A DNA stretch of 6,171 bases, taken from assembly GCA_946885645.1 (NCBI GenBank), contig CAMPGU010000248.1, positions 1 to 6,171 on the forward strand. The letters are read 5' to 3'. The notes beneath the pieces were generated by a model. It did no database searches. It was given only the letters and a program-made list of their open reading frames with translations, and had not been told where the DNA came from. The DNA comes from an uncultured Haloferula sp. Its GTDB lineage: Bacteria; Verrucomicrobiota; Verrucomicrobiae; Verrucomicrobiales; Akkermansiaceae. Numbering within the stretch: position 1 is the stretch's first letter; every line of letters starts with the position of its first letter. The position numbers and the translations under genes were made by a program. Shown here piece after piece: positions 1 through 5,974 of the stretch.

Positions 1-1152
1 GCCCGCACCGACCTCGCCGCCGGGCGCACGAGCGACGCCGTGCTGGACATCCGCACCCTCACGCCCTCGATCCTGGACGGCTACTCGGGCCGCCTGATCC
101 TCCATCCTTCGGAGGAAACGCTCCGCCGCTATCGGGAACTCAGCGACCGGAAGGAGAAGGTCCGCCGCGATCTGGAGGCCCAGCGGGATGCCGCCACCGC
201 CACCACCGACGGCCGGACGATCACGCTCTCCGCGAACATCGAGTTCATCGACGAACTCGCGCTGGTGCAGAACAGCGGCGCGAAGGGCGTGGGCCTCTAC
301 CGGACCGAATTTCTCCTGCTGGACGGCGAGGAAATGCCCGGCGAACTGGAGCAGACGGAGGCCTACACCCGCCTCGCCACGGCGCTCGCCCCGAATCCCG
401 TGATCATCCGCACCCTGGATGCCGGCGGCGACAAGCTGCCCGTCGAGCCGCTCACCGAGCCGGAGCCGAATCCATTCCTCGGCTGGCGCGGCATCCGCGT
501 CTCGCTGGACCGCCCGGGCATGTTTAAGGAGCAGCTCCGCGCGATCCTGCGCGCAAGCGCCCGCGGCAAGCTCGCGGTGATGTTCCCGCTGGTCTCCGGC
601 CTCGGGGAAGTCCGCCGCGCGAAGGCCCTCTTGAGGGAGTGTATGGACGAGCTTTCCACGCTGGACGTGCCTTTCGACGAGAACCTGGAAACCGGCGTGA
701 TGATCGAGGTGCCCAGCGCGGCCGTGATTGCGGATCTCATCGCGCCGGAAGTCGATTTCTTCTCCATCGGCACGAACGATCTGATCCAGTACACCGTCGC
801 CGTGGACCGGGTGAACCACCACGTGGCCGATCTTTACCGGCCGACCCACCCGGCCGTGGTGCGGCTGATCAAGCGTACGGTGGATGCCGCCGCGAATGCC
901 GGTATCTGGACGGGTGTCTGCGGGGAAATGGCCGGCGATGTCCGGCTCACGCCGCTTTTGCTGGGTCTCGGGGTCGAGGAACTCTCCGTCGGTCCGCATC
1001 AGGTCCCGCGCGTCCGCCGGGCCATCCGCGCCCTCAGCCATGCCGAATGCTCCGCGATGGCGGACGAAGCGCTGCGGACCGGGATCAGTTCGGAGATCAT
1101 GGGTGCCACCATGGACCTCGCGAAGCGGTACTATCCCGAGCTAATGGATTGA
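1..1152 (+). CDS. ptsI: Phosphoenolpyruvate-protein phosphotransferase (PTS enzyme I), 5'-truncated by window edge
   Basis: Enzyme I takes the phosphoryl group from PEP in the cytoplasm and passes it to HPr, the first step of the sugar phosphotransferase system. The frame is open from base 1 to a TGA at 1150-1152, giving 383 residues; the full family length is about 570. The visible part is the C-terminal PEP-binding TIM barrel: GVGLYRTEF (from about base 280), IIRTLDAGGDK (about 403-435), NPFLGWRGIR (about 469), VMFPLVSGLGEV, the long VPSAAVIADL...SIGTNDLIQYT block (about 709-795), and GVCGEMAGD, whose TGC at 919-921 encodes the catalytic acid Cys. The phosphorylated His and the HPr-binding domain lie left of the window, so a multidomain variant (PtsP-like or a fusion) cannot be excluded. 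A GTG at 40 is internal and not the start. The gene converges on the SUKH gene 13 nt away. The family call is very secure. Confidence 0.96.
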   Translation, partial: ARTDLAAGRTSDAVLDIRTLTPSILDGYSGRLILHPSEETLRRYRELSDRKEKVRRDLEAQRDAATATTDGRTITLSANIEFIDELALVQNSGAKGVGLYRTEFLLLDGEEMPGELEQTEAYTRLATALAPNPVIIRTLDAGGDKLPVEPLTEPEPNPFLGWRGIRVSLDRPGMFKEQLRAILRASARGKLAVMFPLVSGLGEVRRAKALLRECMDELSTLDVPFDENLETGVMIEVPSAAVIADLIAPEVDFFSIGTNDLIQYTVAVDRVNHHVADLYRPTHPAVVRLIKRTVDAAANAGIWTGVCGEMAGDVRLTPLLLGLGVEELSVGPHQVPRVRRAIRALSHAECSAMADEALRTGISSEIMGATMDLAKRYYPELMD

Positions 1153-1165
1153 GGGGTCGGCTTGC

Positions 1166-1621
1166 TCAGCGGCTTTCGCGGAGCCCGGCCAGAAAATCGC
1201 TGAAGCTCGCCGCGAGGGAAGTGAGCCCGGATCCTGGCAGGTCCTCATCCACCTGCCCGTGGTCGCGAAAGAAGATTTCACCCCTATTCGCTTCTGCCAA
1301 GGACATCAGGTAGTCGTTCCCGCAACCGTCCGATGCTACCGGCAGCCAGCCTTTGCCAAAATAAAGCTCCCACCTTTCGATCGCGAGATCGACCGATTCT
1401 GCTCCCCGCGAGCAATCGACAGATTCGAATTCCCGGATCGTGACCTCCGTCTCGCCGCCGGGGAGATCCACTGCGAATAGCAGCTCGGGAACAGCCTCGC
1501 CGCCGTTCGTGGAGAGGAGGAAGTCGGCATAGTCCTGCGGCAACTTGCCCACCTGTTCCTCCAGATGGCGCAGCAGATCCCCGGTGAGGGGGGAGCCGTG
1601 GGTTGGCCGGTGAAGCTTCAT
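1166..1621 (-). CDS. SMI1/KNR4 (SUKH) family protein
   Basis: A cytosolic single-domain protein of about 151 residues, normal for the SUKH superfamily. Seen in the sequence: an N-terminal helix followed by KLPQDYADFLLSTNGG, the typical SUKH entry motif (roughly residues 26-41); then GWLPVASDGCGNDYLM (about 91-106) and GEIFFRDHG (about 115-123), matching the family pattern of LPIASDGxGN followed by a G-x-I-(Y/F)-F-x-DH strand. In bacteria many SUKH proteins are immunity proteins for polymorphic toxins, but no toxin gene is visible nearby, so the role is open. The ATG at 1621 lies 2 nt after the upstream hydrolase stop. A TTG at 1627 would add two residues and overlap that stop by 4 nt. No clear Shine-Dalgarno site is present, which suggests coupling to the upstream gene. 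Many codons end in A or T (CTT, TAT, TTT, AAA, GTA, GCA), unlike ptsI or yidC, hinting at acquisition from elsewhere. Confidence 0.85.
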   Translation of the reverse strand: MKLHRPTHGSPLTGDLLRHLEEQVGKLPQDYADFLLSTNGGEAVPELLFAVDLPGGETEVTIREFESVDCSRGAESVDLAIERWELYFGKGWLPVASDGCGNDYLMSLAEANRGEIFFRDHGQVDEDLPGSGLTSLAASFSDFLAGLRESR

Positions 1622-1623
1622 TT

Positions 1624-2763
1624 TCAACGCAGCATCGGATTCTTCGGAATGCCCCGGTCTCCCGTCGGGGACCCGGGCACTTCCACCGGCTTTCCTTGTT
1701 GCCTGCGTTCCGCACTCTGCTTGCGGAAGCTCTCCAGAAGTCCGTCGAGCCGCTTCTTGTCGGCGGCGATCAGATCGGTTTGTCGGCTGTTCCCGGCTTC
1801 CAGAACCAGCACGGCGTAGCCTTCGCCAACCTTCTCCAGGTCCGGCAGGGTCACCGCGTGGATCTCATTGGCCAGCAATTGCCGGTGCCGCTTGAAGATC
1901 TTCGATTCCGCCGCGACCGCAGGATCCTGCTCCAGTTCCGCGATCCTCGCACTGACCTTCTCTGGCCAGGCTTGTGCCGGCACACGGGCGAAGGGGCGCT
2001 CGCGGAACTCCAGCAACGCCTGCCATTGGTCGAGCGGGGCCAGCTTGCCGATCTGCTCATAGTCCGCGGCGAGCCCGCTTTCGTCCGGTACGCCGCCGTT
2101 CCGGAGCACGAACCACTCCTTGAGCCCCGGCGAGCCGCCCTTGGGAAACTCATGACCCAGTTCGTCCCAAGTCTCCATCCGCACCTCCGCGCCCAGCTTG
2201 CCAAAAAACAGCCGGGCCTTCAGCGCGAAGGGGTACACCCCGTCCTTCCGTCCCGCGCCGATGAAAAGCGGCGTTCCCGGCGGAAACGGTCCCCGTCTCG
2301 GCGTCACCTCGTGCATGTGGCCGCCGCCCAGGATCGCGGCGCCCGCCAGCGAGCGCTCGGCTTGGAAGAGCATCCCGCTCATCCAGCCGCCCATGCTGAA
2401 GCCGGAAACGTAGAGGCGCTTCGGATCGAGCCCCTGCTTTTCCGCCAGTTCGCCGCGCACCCGGCGCAGGATCACCAGTTCCCTCTCCAGATTCTCCGGC
2501 GTATAGGTGAAAGGACCGGGCCGCGTGTAGGTCATGCCGACCACGATCCAATCCCGCGGGCCCGTATGCTCGCGGATCATCTTGGTCGCCGGGTGCCCGC
2601 CGGTGCCGTGGTAGAAGAAAACCGCCGGCCACGATTTCGCGGGATCATGATTTTCGGGCAGGGAAACTTCCACCGGCTGCGGGAGCCCCTCCACCTGGAG
2701 CGGCTCCGCGGTCAGGCAGCTTGCCCCGCAGGCCAGCATCACGATGAAAACCCGGCTCTTCAT
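1624..2763 (-). CDS. Secreted alpha/beta hydrolase (PHB depolymerase/dienelactone hydrolase-like esterase)
   Basis: 379 residues. Residues 1-19 look like a short signal peptide (hydrophobic FIVMLACGASCL, possible cleavage after LTA), so the enzyme is probably exported; the two Cys at 12 and 16 do not form a good lipobox. The hydrolase domain spans about 30-207 with all expected parts visible: oxyanion-hole strand AVFFYHGTGG (47-56), nucleophile elbow GFSMGG with Ser123, acid Asp174 in GAGRKDG, and His204 in DELGHEFP. The family cleaves esters or related bonds; the substrate cannot be read from sequence. Residues 208-379 are charged, largely helical-looking, and match nothing I recognise. The ATG start at 2763 is well fixed, because an in-frame TAG lies at 2769-2767 and the signal peptide follows at once. 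The SUKH gene follows with a 2-nt gap. A peptidase of the S9 type with similar topology is a less likely alternative. Confidence 0.82.
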   Translation of the reverse strand: MKSRVFIVMLACGASCLTAEPLQVEGLPQPVEVSLPENHDPAKSWPAVFFYHGTGGHPATKMIREHTGPRDWIVVGMTYTRPGPFTYTPENLERELVILRRVRGELAEKQGLDPKRLYVSGFSMGGWMSGMLFQAERSLAGAAILGGGHMHEVTPRRGPFPPGTPLFIGAGRKDGVYPFALKARLFFGKLGAEVRMETWDELGHEFPKGGSPGLKEWFVLRNGGVPDESGLAADYEQIGKLAPLDQWQALLEFRERPFARVPAQAWPEKVSARIAELEQDPAVAAESKIFKRHRQLLANEIHAVTLPDLEKVGEGYAVLVLEAGNSRQTDLIAADKKRLDGLLESFRKQSAERRQQGKPVEVPGSPTGDRGIPKNPMLR

Positions 2764-2765
2764 GG

Positions 2766-2777
2766 GCTACATGTAGC
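2766..2777. promoter_or_regulatory. Perfect 12-bp palindrome just upstream of the hydrolase start
   Basis: GCTACATGTAGC reads identically on both strands and ends 2 nt before the hydrolase ATG, in the 123-nt divergent intergenic region between the hydrolase and the membrane-protein gene. It could be an operator half-site pair or a small hairpin over the ribosome-binding region. It also holds an ATG directly followed by TAG, in frame with the hydrolase. The symmetry is seen directly; any regulatory function is inference. Confidence 0.3.
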
Positions 2778-2817
2778 AGCGTCGCCCTCGCGCTGGCGAG
2801 CCTCGCCTCATGCGTCC

Positions 2818-2846
2818 TTGGCGGGGGCGGCCATTCCTGCTAAAGG
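2818..2846 (+). promoter_or_regulatory. Weak candidate sigma70-type promoter for the small membrane-protein gene
   Basis: TTGGCG at 2818-2823 and TAAAGG at 2841-2846 are separated by exactly 17 nt and lie about 40 nt before the ATG at 2887. Both boxes match the consensus only in part (TTG of the -35 box, TA-A of the -10 box), so this may be chance in a GC-rich stretch. Confidence 0.15.
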
Positions 2847-2886
2847 GGTGGGCAGCTCCTGCGATGGAGCCTGAACCTGTCTCCCG

Positions 2887-3321
2887 ATGTCCCTTCGCGT
2901 CCTCTTCGTCTGTCTTTCGCTATGCGCCATCGGCCTGCATGCCGCATGGCAGATCGTACAACACTATCTGGCGGGAGGACTCTACCTGGACCTATGCGTG
3001 TTCTTTTTCCCGATCGGCATCGGCTTGGCCCTGGGCTACCGTCCCTCGCGGGCCGCCGCGGACGCGCTGTTCAAACTGATCTACATTACCCTCGGGGTGG
3101 TTTTGATCGGCGCGGCGATATTTCCGGGAGCCTTGCCGGCCCGGATAGCGGGTCTCCAGGGCTATCCCGTCCTCCTTGTCGTCGGGCTGCTTTCGTCCGG
3201 CGTCCTCGCGCTGCTGCACTGGCTACTATATACGCCGCCTTTCGATGACTGGCTCACGCGTGATAGGCATGAGCCCGCAAATCCGCGAGATCCACGAATT
3301 CCAGGGCGGACTCGTGGGTAG
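2887..3321 (+). CDS. Small integral membrane protein, four predicted helices, unknown function
   Basis: 144 residues. I do not recognise a family. Four hydrophobic stretches are visible at about 5-23, 31-50, 62-80 and 93-114, joined by short loops; the loop after helix 2 is basic (YRPSR) and the C-terminal tail from about 118 on is hydrophilic and Arg/Pro-rich (DWLTRDRHEP onward). By the positive-inside rule the tail and the YRPSR loop would be cytoplasmic. The hydrophobic periodicity is what separates this frame from the overlapping open frames in the same stretch. The ATG at 2887 is the only start close by, since an in-frame TGA lies at 2872-2874; no good Shine-Dalgarno site is seen (GGAG at 2866-2869 is too far away). 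The gene stands alone, divergent from the hydrolase, and its last 68 bases overlap the 3' end of the DUF2237 gene on the other strand. Confidence 0.7.
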   Translation: MSLRVLFVCLSLCAIGLHAAWQIVQHYLAGGLYLDLCVFFFPIGIGLALGYRPSRAAADALFKLIYITLGVVLIGAAIFPGALPARIAGLQGYPVLLVVGLLSSGVLALLHWLLYTPPFDDWLTRDRHEPANPRDPRIPGRTRG

Positions 3322-3625
3322 CTTCCAGCACCACCGGCGGGGCCGTCCCTGCATCGAGAGCTTCCTTCCAGCGGGAGGCGCAGAGGCACCACTGATCGCC
3401 GGGCTTTAATCCGGGGAAATCAAACTCCGGTCGCGGCGTGGAGAGGTCGTTGCCTCGGCCCCGCGAGTAGGCCAGGAAGTCCTCCGTCACTCTCGCGCAG
3501 ACCACGTGGACTCCCACGTCGCCCCTACCCGTGCGGCAGCAGCCGTCCCGGAAGAATCCCGTCATCGGATTCCTCGAGCAGGACTCTAGTATGCCACCCA
3601 GGACGTTGCGTCTTTCCACCGCCAT
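3254..3625 (-). CDS. DUF2237 family protein (COG3651-type)
   Basis: 123 residues, the usual length for this family of unknown function. Nearly the whole length matches the family pattern as I know it: RNVLGGILESCS (6-17), NPMTGFFRDGCC (19-30), a VCARVTEDFLAYS segment (about 42-54), GNDLSTPRPEFDFPGLKPGD (58-77), WCLCASRWKEAL (79-90) and APPVVLEATHESALEFV (95-111). Six cysteines (16, 29, 30, 43, 80, 82) and His104 are visible and could bind metal or form disulfides; that is inference. There is no signal peptide or membrane segment, so it is probably cytosolic. The ATG at 3625 has an AGGG at 3636-3633 with a 7-nt spacer, a reasonable ribosome-binding site. The gene lies 75 nt after yidC on the same strand, with no clear terminator between them, so read-through is possible. 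Its 3' end overlaps the convergent membrane-protein gene. Confidence 0.9.
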   Translation of the reverse strand: MAVERRNVLGGILESCSRNPMTGFFRDGCCRTGRGDVGVHVVCARVTEDFLAYSRGRGNDLSTPRPEFDFPGLKPGDQWCLCASRWKEALDAGTAPPVVLEATHESALEFVDLADLRAHAYHA

Positions 3626-3626
3626 C

Positions 3627-3647
3627 GGGATACCCTAACCGGTTCCC
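3627..3647 (-). promoter_or_regulatory. Possible hairpin covering the DUF2237 ribosome-binding site
   Basis: On the minus strand GGGAACC (3647-3641) can pair with GGTATCCC (3634-3627), giving a 7-bp stem with one bulged A and a 6-nt loop, ending one base before the ATG at 3625. The AGGG proposed as Shine-Dalgarno site lies partly in the loop and partly in the stem. It also contains the 8-bp palindrome AACCGGTT (3637-3644). The pairing was found by eye and no folding energy was computed. Confidence 0.25.
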
Positions 3648-3700
3648 TGCGTTTCGTCCAATGGCGCGTGAGTGACGAATCGGCTCCTGCTGCCGGAAGA

Positions 3701-5560
3701 TCAGCCTCCGGTGCGCGGCGGGCGCTTCTTGGCCGTCGCGCCGCTATCGGTGGCCGGATCGACCACGCGCCCGCGGGCCTGCTTCATCCGCTCCATCTCG
3801 GCCTGTTTTTCGACCATGCGCTCCATGAAGCTCTTGCCGCCTCCGGCCTTGGCCTTGAGTTCCGGGTCGGGCATGCGGTTACTCAGCCAAGTCTGGGCGA
3901 TCGAGAAGATGTTCGAGGTAGTCCAGTAGAGCGCGAGCGCGGAGGCGAAATTGTAGCAGATGAAGAGGAAGAAGAAGGGCATCAGCTTGATCATCATCAT
4001 CTGCGTCTTGTCCCCCCCGGTATTCGGCATCATCGCCATCTGGCCGAAGCTGGTGATCGCCATAACGATCGGCAGCGGATTGATCGGAAGGCCGAGCACG
4101 TGAGCCACGGTGTCCGGCTGGGAAAGGTCGTCCACCCACAGGAAGCTCTGGCCGCGCATTTCCACCGCGTGCAGGAGCATCGAGTAAAAGCCGAAGAAAA
4201 TCGGGAGCTGGGCGAACATCGGCAGGCAGCCGCCCAGCGGGTTGATGCCGAATTTGCGGTACAAGCCCATCATCTCCGCATTCATCTTCTGCGGGTCGTC
4301 CGGGTATTTCTCACGCAGCTTGTCCATCTCCGGCTTGAGCTTGGACATCCGCTTCATCGTGCGGTTGGAGCGGTTGTAGAGCGGCCAGATGGCCGTGCGC
4401 AGCAGGATGGTCAGCACGATGACCGCGAGACCCCAGGACCACTTGCCGGAGATCTTGTCCATACCGGCGTGCACCCACCACAGCGCCCAATTCATGAAGC
4501 GGCTGAAGGGGCTGAAGAAACCGTAGTTCATCAGCGTGCCCCAGTCGTCGCCCATCTTCCGCAGGATGCGGTTCTGCTTCGGGCCGGTGAAGACCTGATA
4601 GACGAGTGTCCGCTGCTCCCCGGGAGCCAGCGTGGCGACCGGCAGGCGCAGCCCGGCGCGGATGGTTTTGACCGGGTGGGTGTCCGGCTTGAGCGTCAGG
4701 TTTTCGACCTTGCTCCAGATCAGCGATTCCCCCGGCTCGGACGGCTTCACCACGGTGGCGAAGAACTGGTTCGCCACCCCGGCCAGCAGGCCCTTTTCGA
4801 GCGGTTCCGTGATGATCGAGCGCTCCTTCCGGAGGCCGAACCATGCCTTGGCGAATTCGGAGGAGGAGTGAAACGAGAAGCTCCGGTTGTCGTTCACGAC
4901 AAAGCCCGTTTGCTCCCCGCGCTCGACGGTATCCAGCGGCGACGAGGTGCCGAGGAAGAGGCTGTAGGATTCCAGATTGATCTGCTCCTGGCGGCCGTTC
5001 TCGAGTTGCAGCTTGAAATCGAGCAGGTAGGGACTGCCGGGTTTGCCGCTTTCCGCCAGCGACCAGGTTTTCTTCGCCCACAGGCCGGAGGGAAGCTGGC
5101 CCCGGAAGACCACCGACTTGCCGTCCACCGACTCTTCCGCGACGACGGTATAGTGAGCGGCCTCGATCCGCTCCGGGCTCTCCGCGATCGCGCCGATCGG
5201 GCTGGAGCCGTGGCGGTTCAGCAGCACCGGGCCGAGCAAGCCATCCGTCTGGTTCTTCAATTCCGCGTGCTTCAGAGCGCCGCCGACGGAGGTGAAGGTG
5301 TAGAGGGTTTCCTCGGTCTCCAGCTTCACCAGGACCTCGGCTTGCTGAGGGTCGGGAGTGACCTCGACCAAGCTGCCCGGCTTTTCCACGGCGGTCTCCC
5401 CCGTCTCCGGAGCCTTCGCCGGTGTGGAGGCAGCCTGCTCGGCGGCGACACGCTGGCGATCTTCCTCCAGCGCGCGGGCTTTCTTCTGGCCAAAGTGGAG
5501 GTTCACCGCCAGCAGGACGCTGCAGATGATAACGACGATCCAAGTCTTTCGGTCGTACAT
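3701..5560 (-). CDS. yidC: Membrane protein insertase YidC
   Basis: YidC/Oxa1 insertase, 619 residues, somewhat longer than the roughly 550 of E. coli. It inserts and folds inner-membrane proteins, alone or with SecYEG. Visible order: N-terminal helix (about 6-22); a Gln/Ala/Pro/Glu-rich linker (about 27-70); a large periplasmic beta domain (about 72-335) as in Gram-negative YidC; then the Oxa1 core with TM2 around 375-395 carrying the conserved groove arginine (Arg388 in TILLRTAIWPLYNRS), the cytoplasmic hairpin KRMSKLKPEMDKLREKY (403-419), TM3 with NPLGGCLPMFAQLPIFFGFY (440-459), TM4 (about 490-511), a Met-rich loop and TM5 (about 526-545). Residues 562-619 form a charged tail, 14 Lys/Arg against 8 Asp/Glu; similar tails in other YidCs help contact the ribosome. 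The gene starts 30 nt after yidD. No Shine-Dalgarno site precedes the ATG at 5560; a pyrimidine tract lies there instead. Confidence 0.97.
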   Translation of the reverse strand: MYDRKTWIVVIICSVLLAVNLHFGQKKARALEEDRQRVAAEQAASTPAKAPETGETAVEKPGSLVEVTPDPQQAEVLVKLETEETLYTFTSVGGALKHAELKNQTDGLLGPVLLNRHGSSPIGAIAESPERIEAAHYTVVAEESVDGKSVVFRGQLPSGLWAKKTWSLAESGKPGSPYLLDFKLQLENGRQEQINLESYSLFLGTSSPLDTVERGEQTGFVVNDNRSFSFHSSSEFAKAWFGLRKERSIITEPLEKGLLAGVANQFFATVVKPSEPGESLIWSKVENLTLKPDTHPVKTIRAGLRLPVATLAPGEQRTLVYQVFTGPKQNRILRKMGDDWGTLMNYGFFSPFSRFMNWALWWVHAGMDKISGKWSWGLAVIVLTILLRTAIWPLYNRSNRTMKRMSKLKPEMDKLREKYPDDPQKMNAEMMGLYRKFGINPLGGCLPMFAQLPIFFGFYSMLLHAVEMRGQSFLWVDDLSQPDTVAHVLGLPINPLPIVMAITSFGQMAMMPNTGGDKTQMMMIKLMPFFFLFICYNFASALALYWTTSNIFSIAQTWLSNRMPDPELKAKAGGGKSFMERMVEKQAEMERMKQARGRVVDPATDSGATAKKRPPRTGG

Positions 5561-5583
5561 GAGAATAGGAAAAGAGGGAAAAG
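5561..5583 (-). promoter_or_regulatory. Pyrimidine-rich leader directly before yidC
   Basis: On the minus strand the 23 bases before the yidC ATG are all C or T except one A (complement of the T at 5566). The tract therefore lacks any purine-rich ribosome-binding site, although yidC must be well translated. It fills most of the 30-nt yidD-yidC gap. Translation may depend on coupling to yidD or on a Shine-Dalgarno-independent mode; this is inference. Confidence 0.35.
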
Positions 5584-5590
5584 TCCCGCG

Positions 5591-5956
5591 TCAGGCGTCC
5601 GGCCCGGCGGGACGTCCGGGAGAGGTTGGTTCCGCACCCGGTTTCGGCGGGACGGGGTCATAACCACAGCGCCCCCAGGGATGACAGCGGAAAATCCGGC
5701 GGATACCCAGCCAGGAGCCCCGGAGCGACCCGTGGGCTTCCACCGCCTGCAGGAAGTAATTCGAGCAGGTGGGTTGGAAACGGCAGCCCGTGTTCGGCCC
5801 GCCTAGCGCCTTCAGCACGGGATTCAGGAACTTCTGATAGAAGCGGATGACGAGCCTGATCAGGAATTTCAAGGCGGTGCCGGGTGAAGAATGCGAAGCG
5901 GCAGATGTCGGAAGTAGCAGCATCGGCGGGTTTCGCAGGGAGAATTTTCGGGTCAC
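5591..5956 (-). CDS. yidD: Membrane protein insertion efficiency factor YidD
   Basis: A small peripheral inner-membrane protein that helps YidC insert and fold membrane proteins. The family core is clear: [16 protein letters not shown] (31-46, amphipathic helix), [21 protein letters not shown] (56-76), [24 protein letters not shown] (80-103). The conserved cysteines are C58, C64 and C91; C97 is extra. The tail after residue 104 is Pro/Gly-rich. At 121 residues it is longer than the usual 70-90, because the open frame carries about 28 residues before the core. The chosen start is a GTG at 5956, supported by GAGGG at 5974-5970 (13-nt spacer, rather long). An internal TTG at 5872 would give the family's normal N-terminus (MKFLIRL), and an ATG at 5923 is also possible. 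The gene lies 16 nt after rnpA and 30 nt before yidC. The family call is secure; the start is not. Confidence 0.93.
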   Translation of the reverse strand: MTRKFSLRNPPMLLLPTSAASHSSPGTALKFLIRLVIRFYQKFLNPVLKALGGPNTGCRFQPTCSNYFLQAVEAHGSLRGSWLGIRRIFRCHPWGRCGYDPVPPKPGAEPTSPGRPAGPDA

Positions 5957-5969
5957 TTCACACTTGGCA

Positions 5970-5974
5970 CCCTC
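5970..5974 (-). promoter_or_regulatory. Candidate ribosome-binding site for yidD, overlapping the rnpA stop
   Basis: GAGGG on the minus strand shares its first two bases with the rnpA TGA stop (5975-5973) and sits 13 nt before the GTG at 5956. It is the only Shine-Dalgarno-like purine run near any candidate yidD start and so favours the long form. The spacer is longer than ideal, which lowers confidence. Confidence 0.35.

Noticed and set aside
1171..1185. Short inverted repeat GGCT...AGCC near the ptsI/SUKH convergence, considered as a terminator
   Set aside because: Only 4 bp, inside the SUKH coding end, and not followed by a T-run on either strand.
2787..2800. CTCGC-GCTG-GCGAG hairpin in the divergent intergenic region
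   Set aside because: A 5-bp GC stem is expected by chance in such GC-rich DNA, and it has no T-run or clear position relative to a start.
1603..2874. A 423-codon open frame on the plus strand, antisense to the hydrolase
   Set aside because: Composition typical of an antisense shadow. The minus-strand frame has a signal peptide and a complete catalytic triad.
2810..3079. A plus-strand frame of 89 codons overlapping the start of the small membrane-protein gene
   Set aside because: No coherent hydrophobic pattern or motif; the frame starting at 2887 has four regular membrane segments and explains the stretch better.
3626..3700. Possible terminator between yidC and DUF2237
   Set aside because: Only weak stems (CGGC/GCCG, CCGGA/TCCGG) and no T-rich tract, so an intrinsic terminator is not supported.
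4311..5543. A 410-codon minus-strand frame overlapping yidC in another phase
   Set aside because: Arg/Gly/Pro-rich out-of-frame reading of yidC, with no recognisable motif.
3668..5806. A very long open frame (712 codons) on the plus strand, antisense to yidC and yidD
   Set aside because: Its product is rich in His, Arg, Gln and Ala without domains or membrane segments, as expected from the opposite strand of a GC-rich gene. The conserved yidC and yidD frames explain the region.
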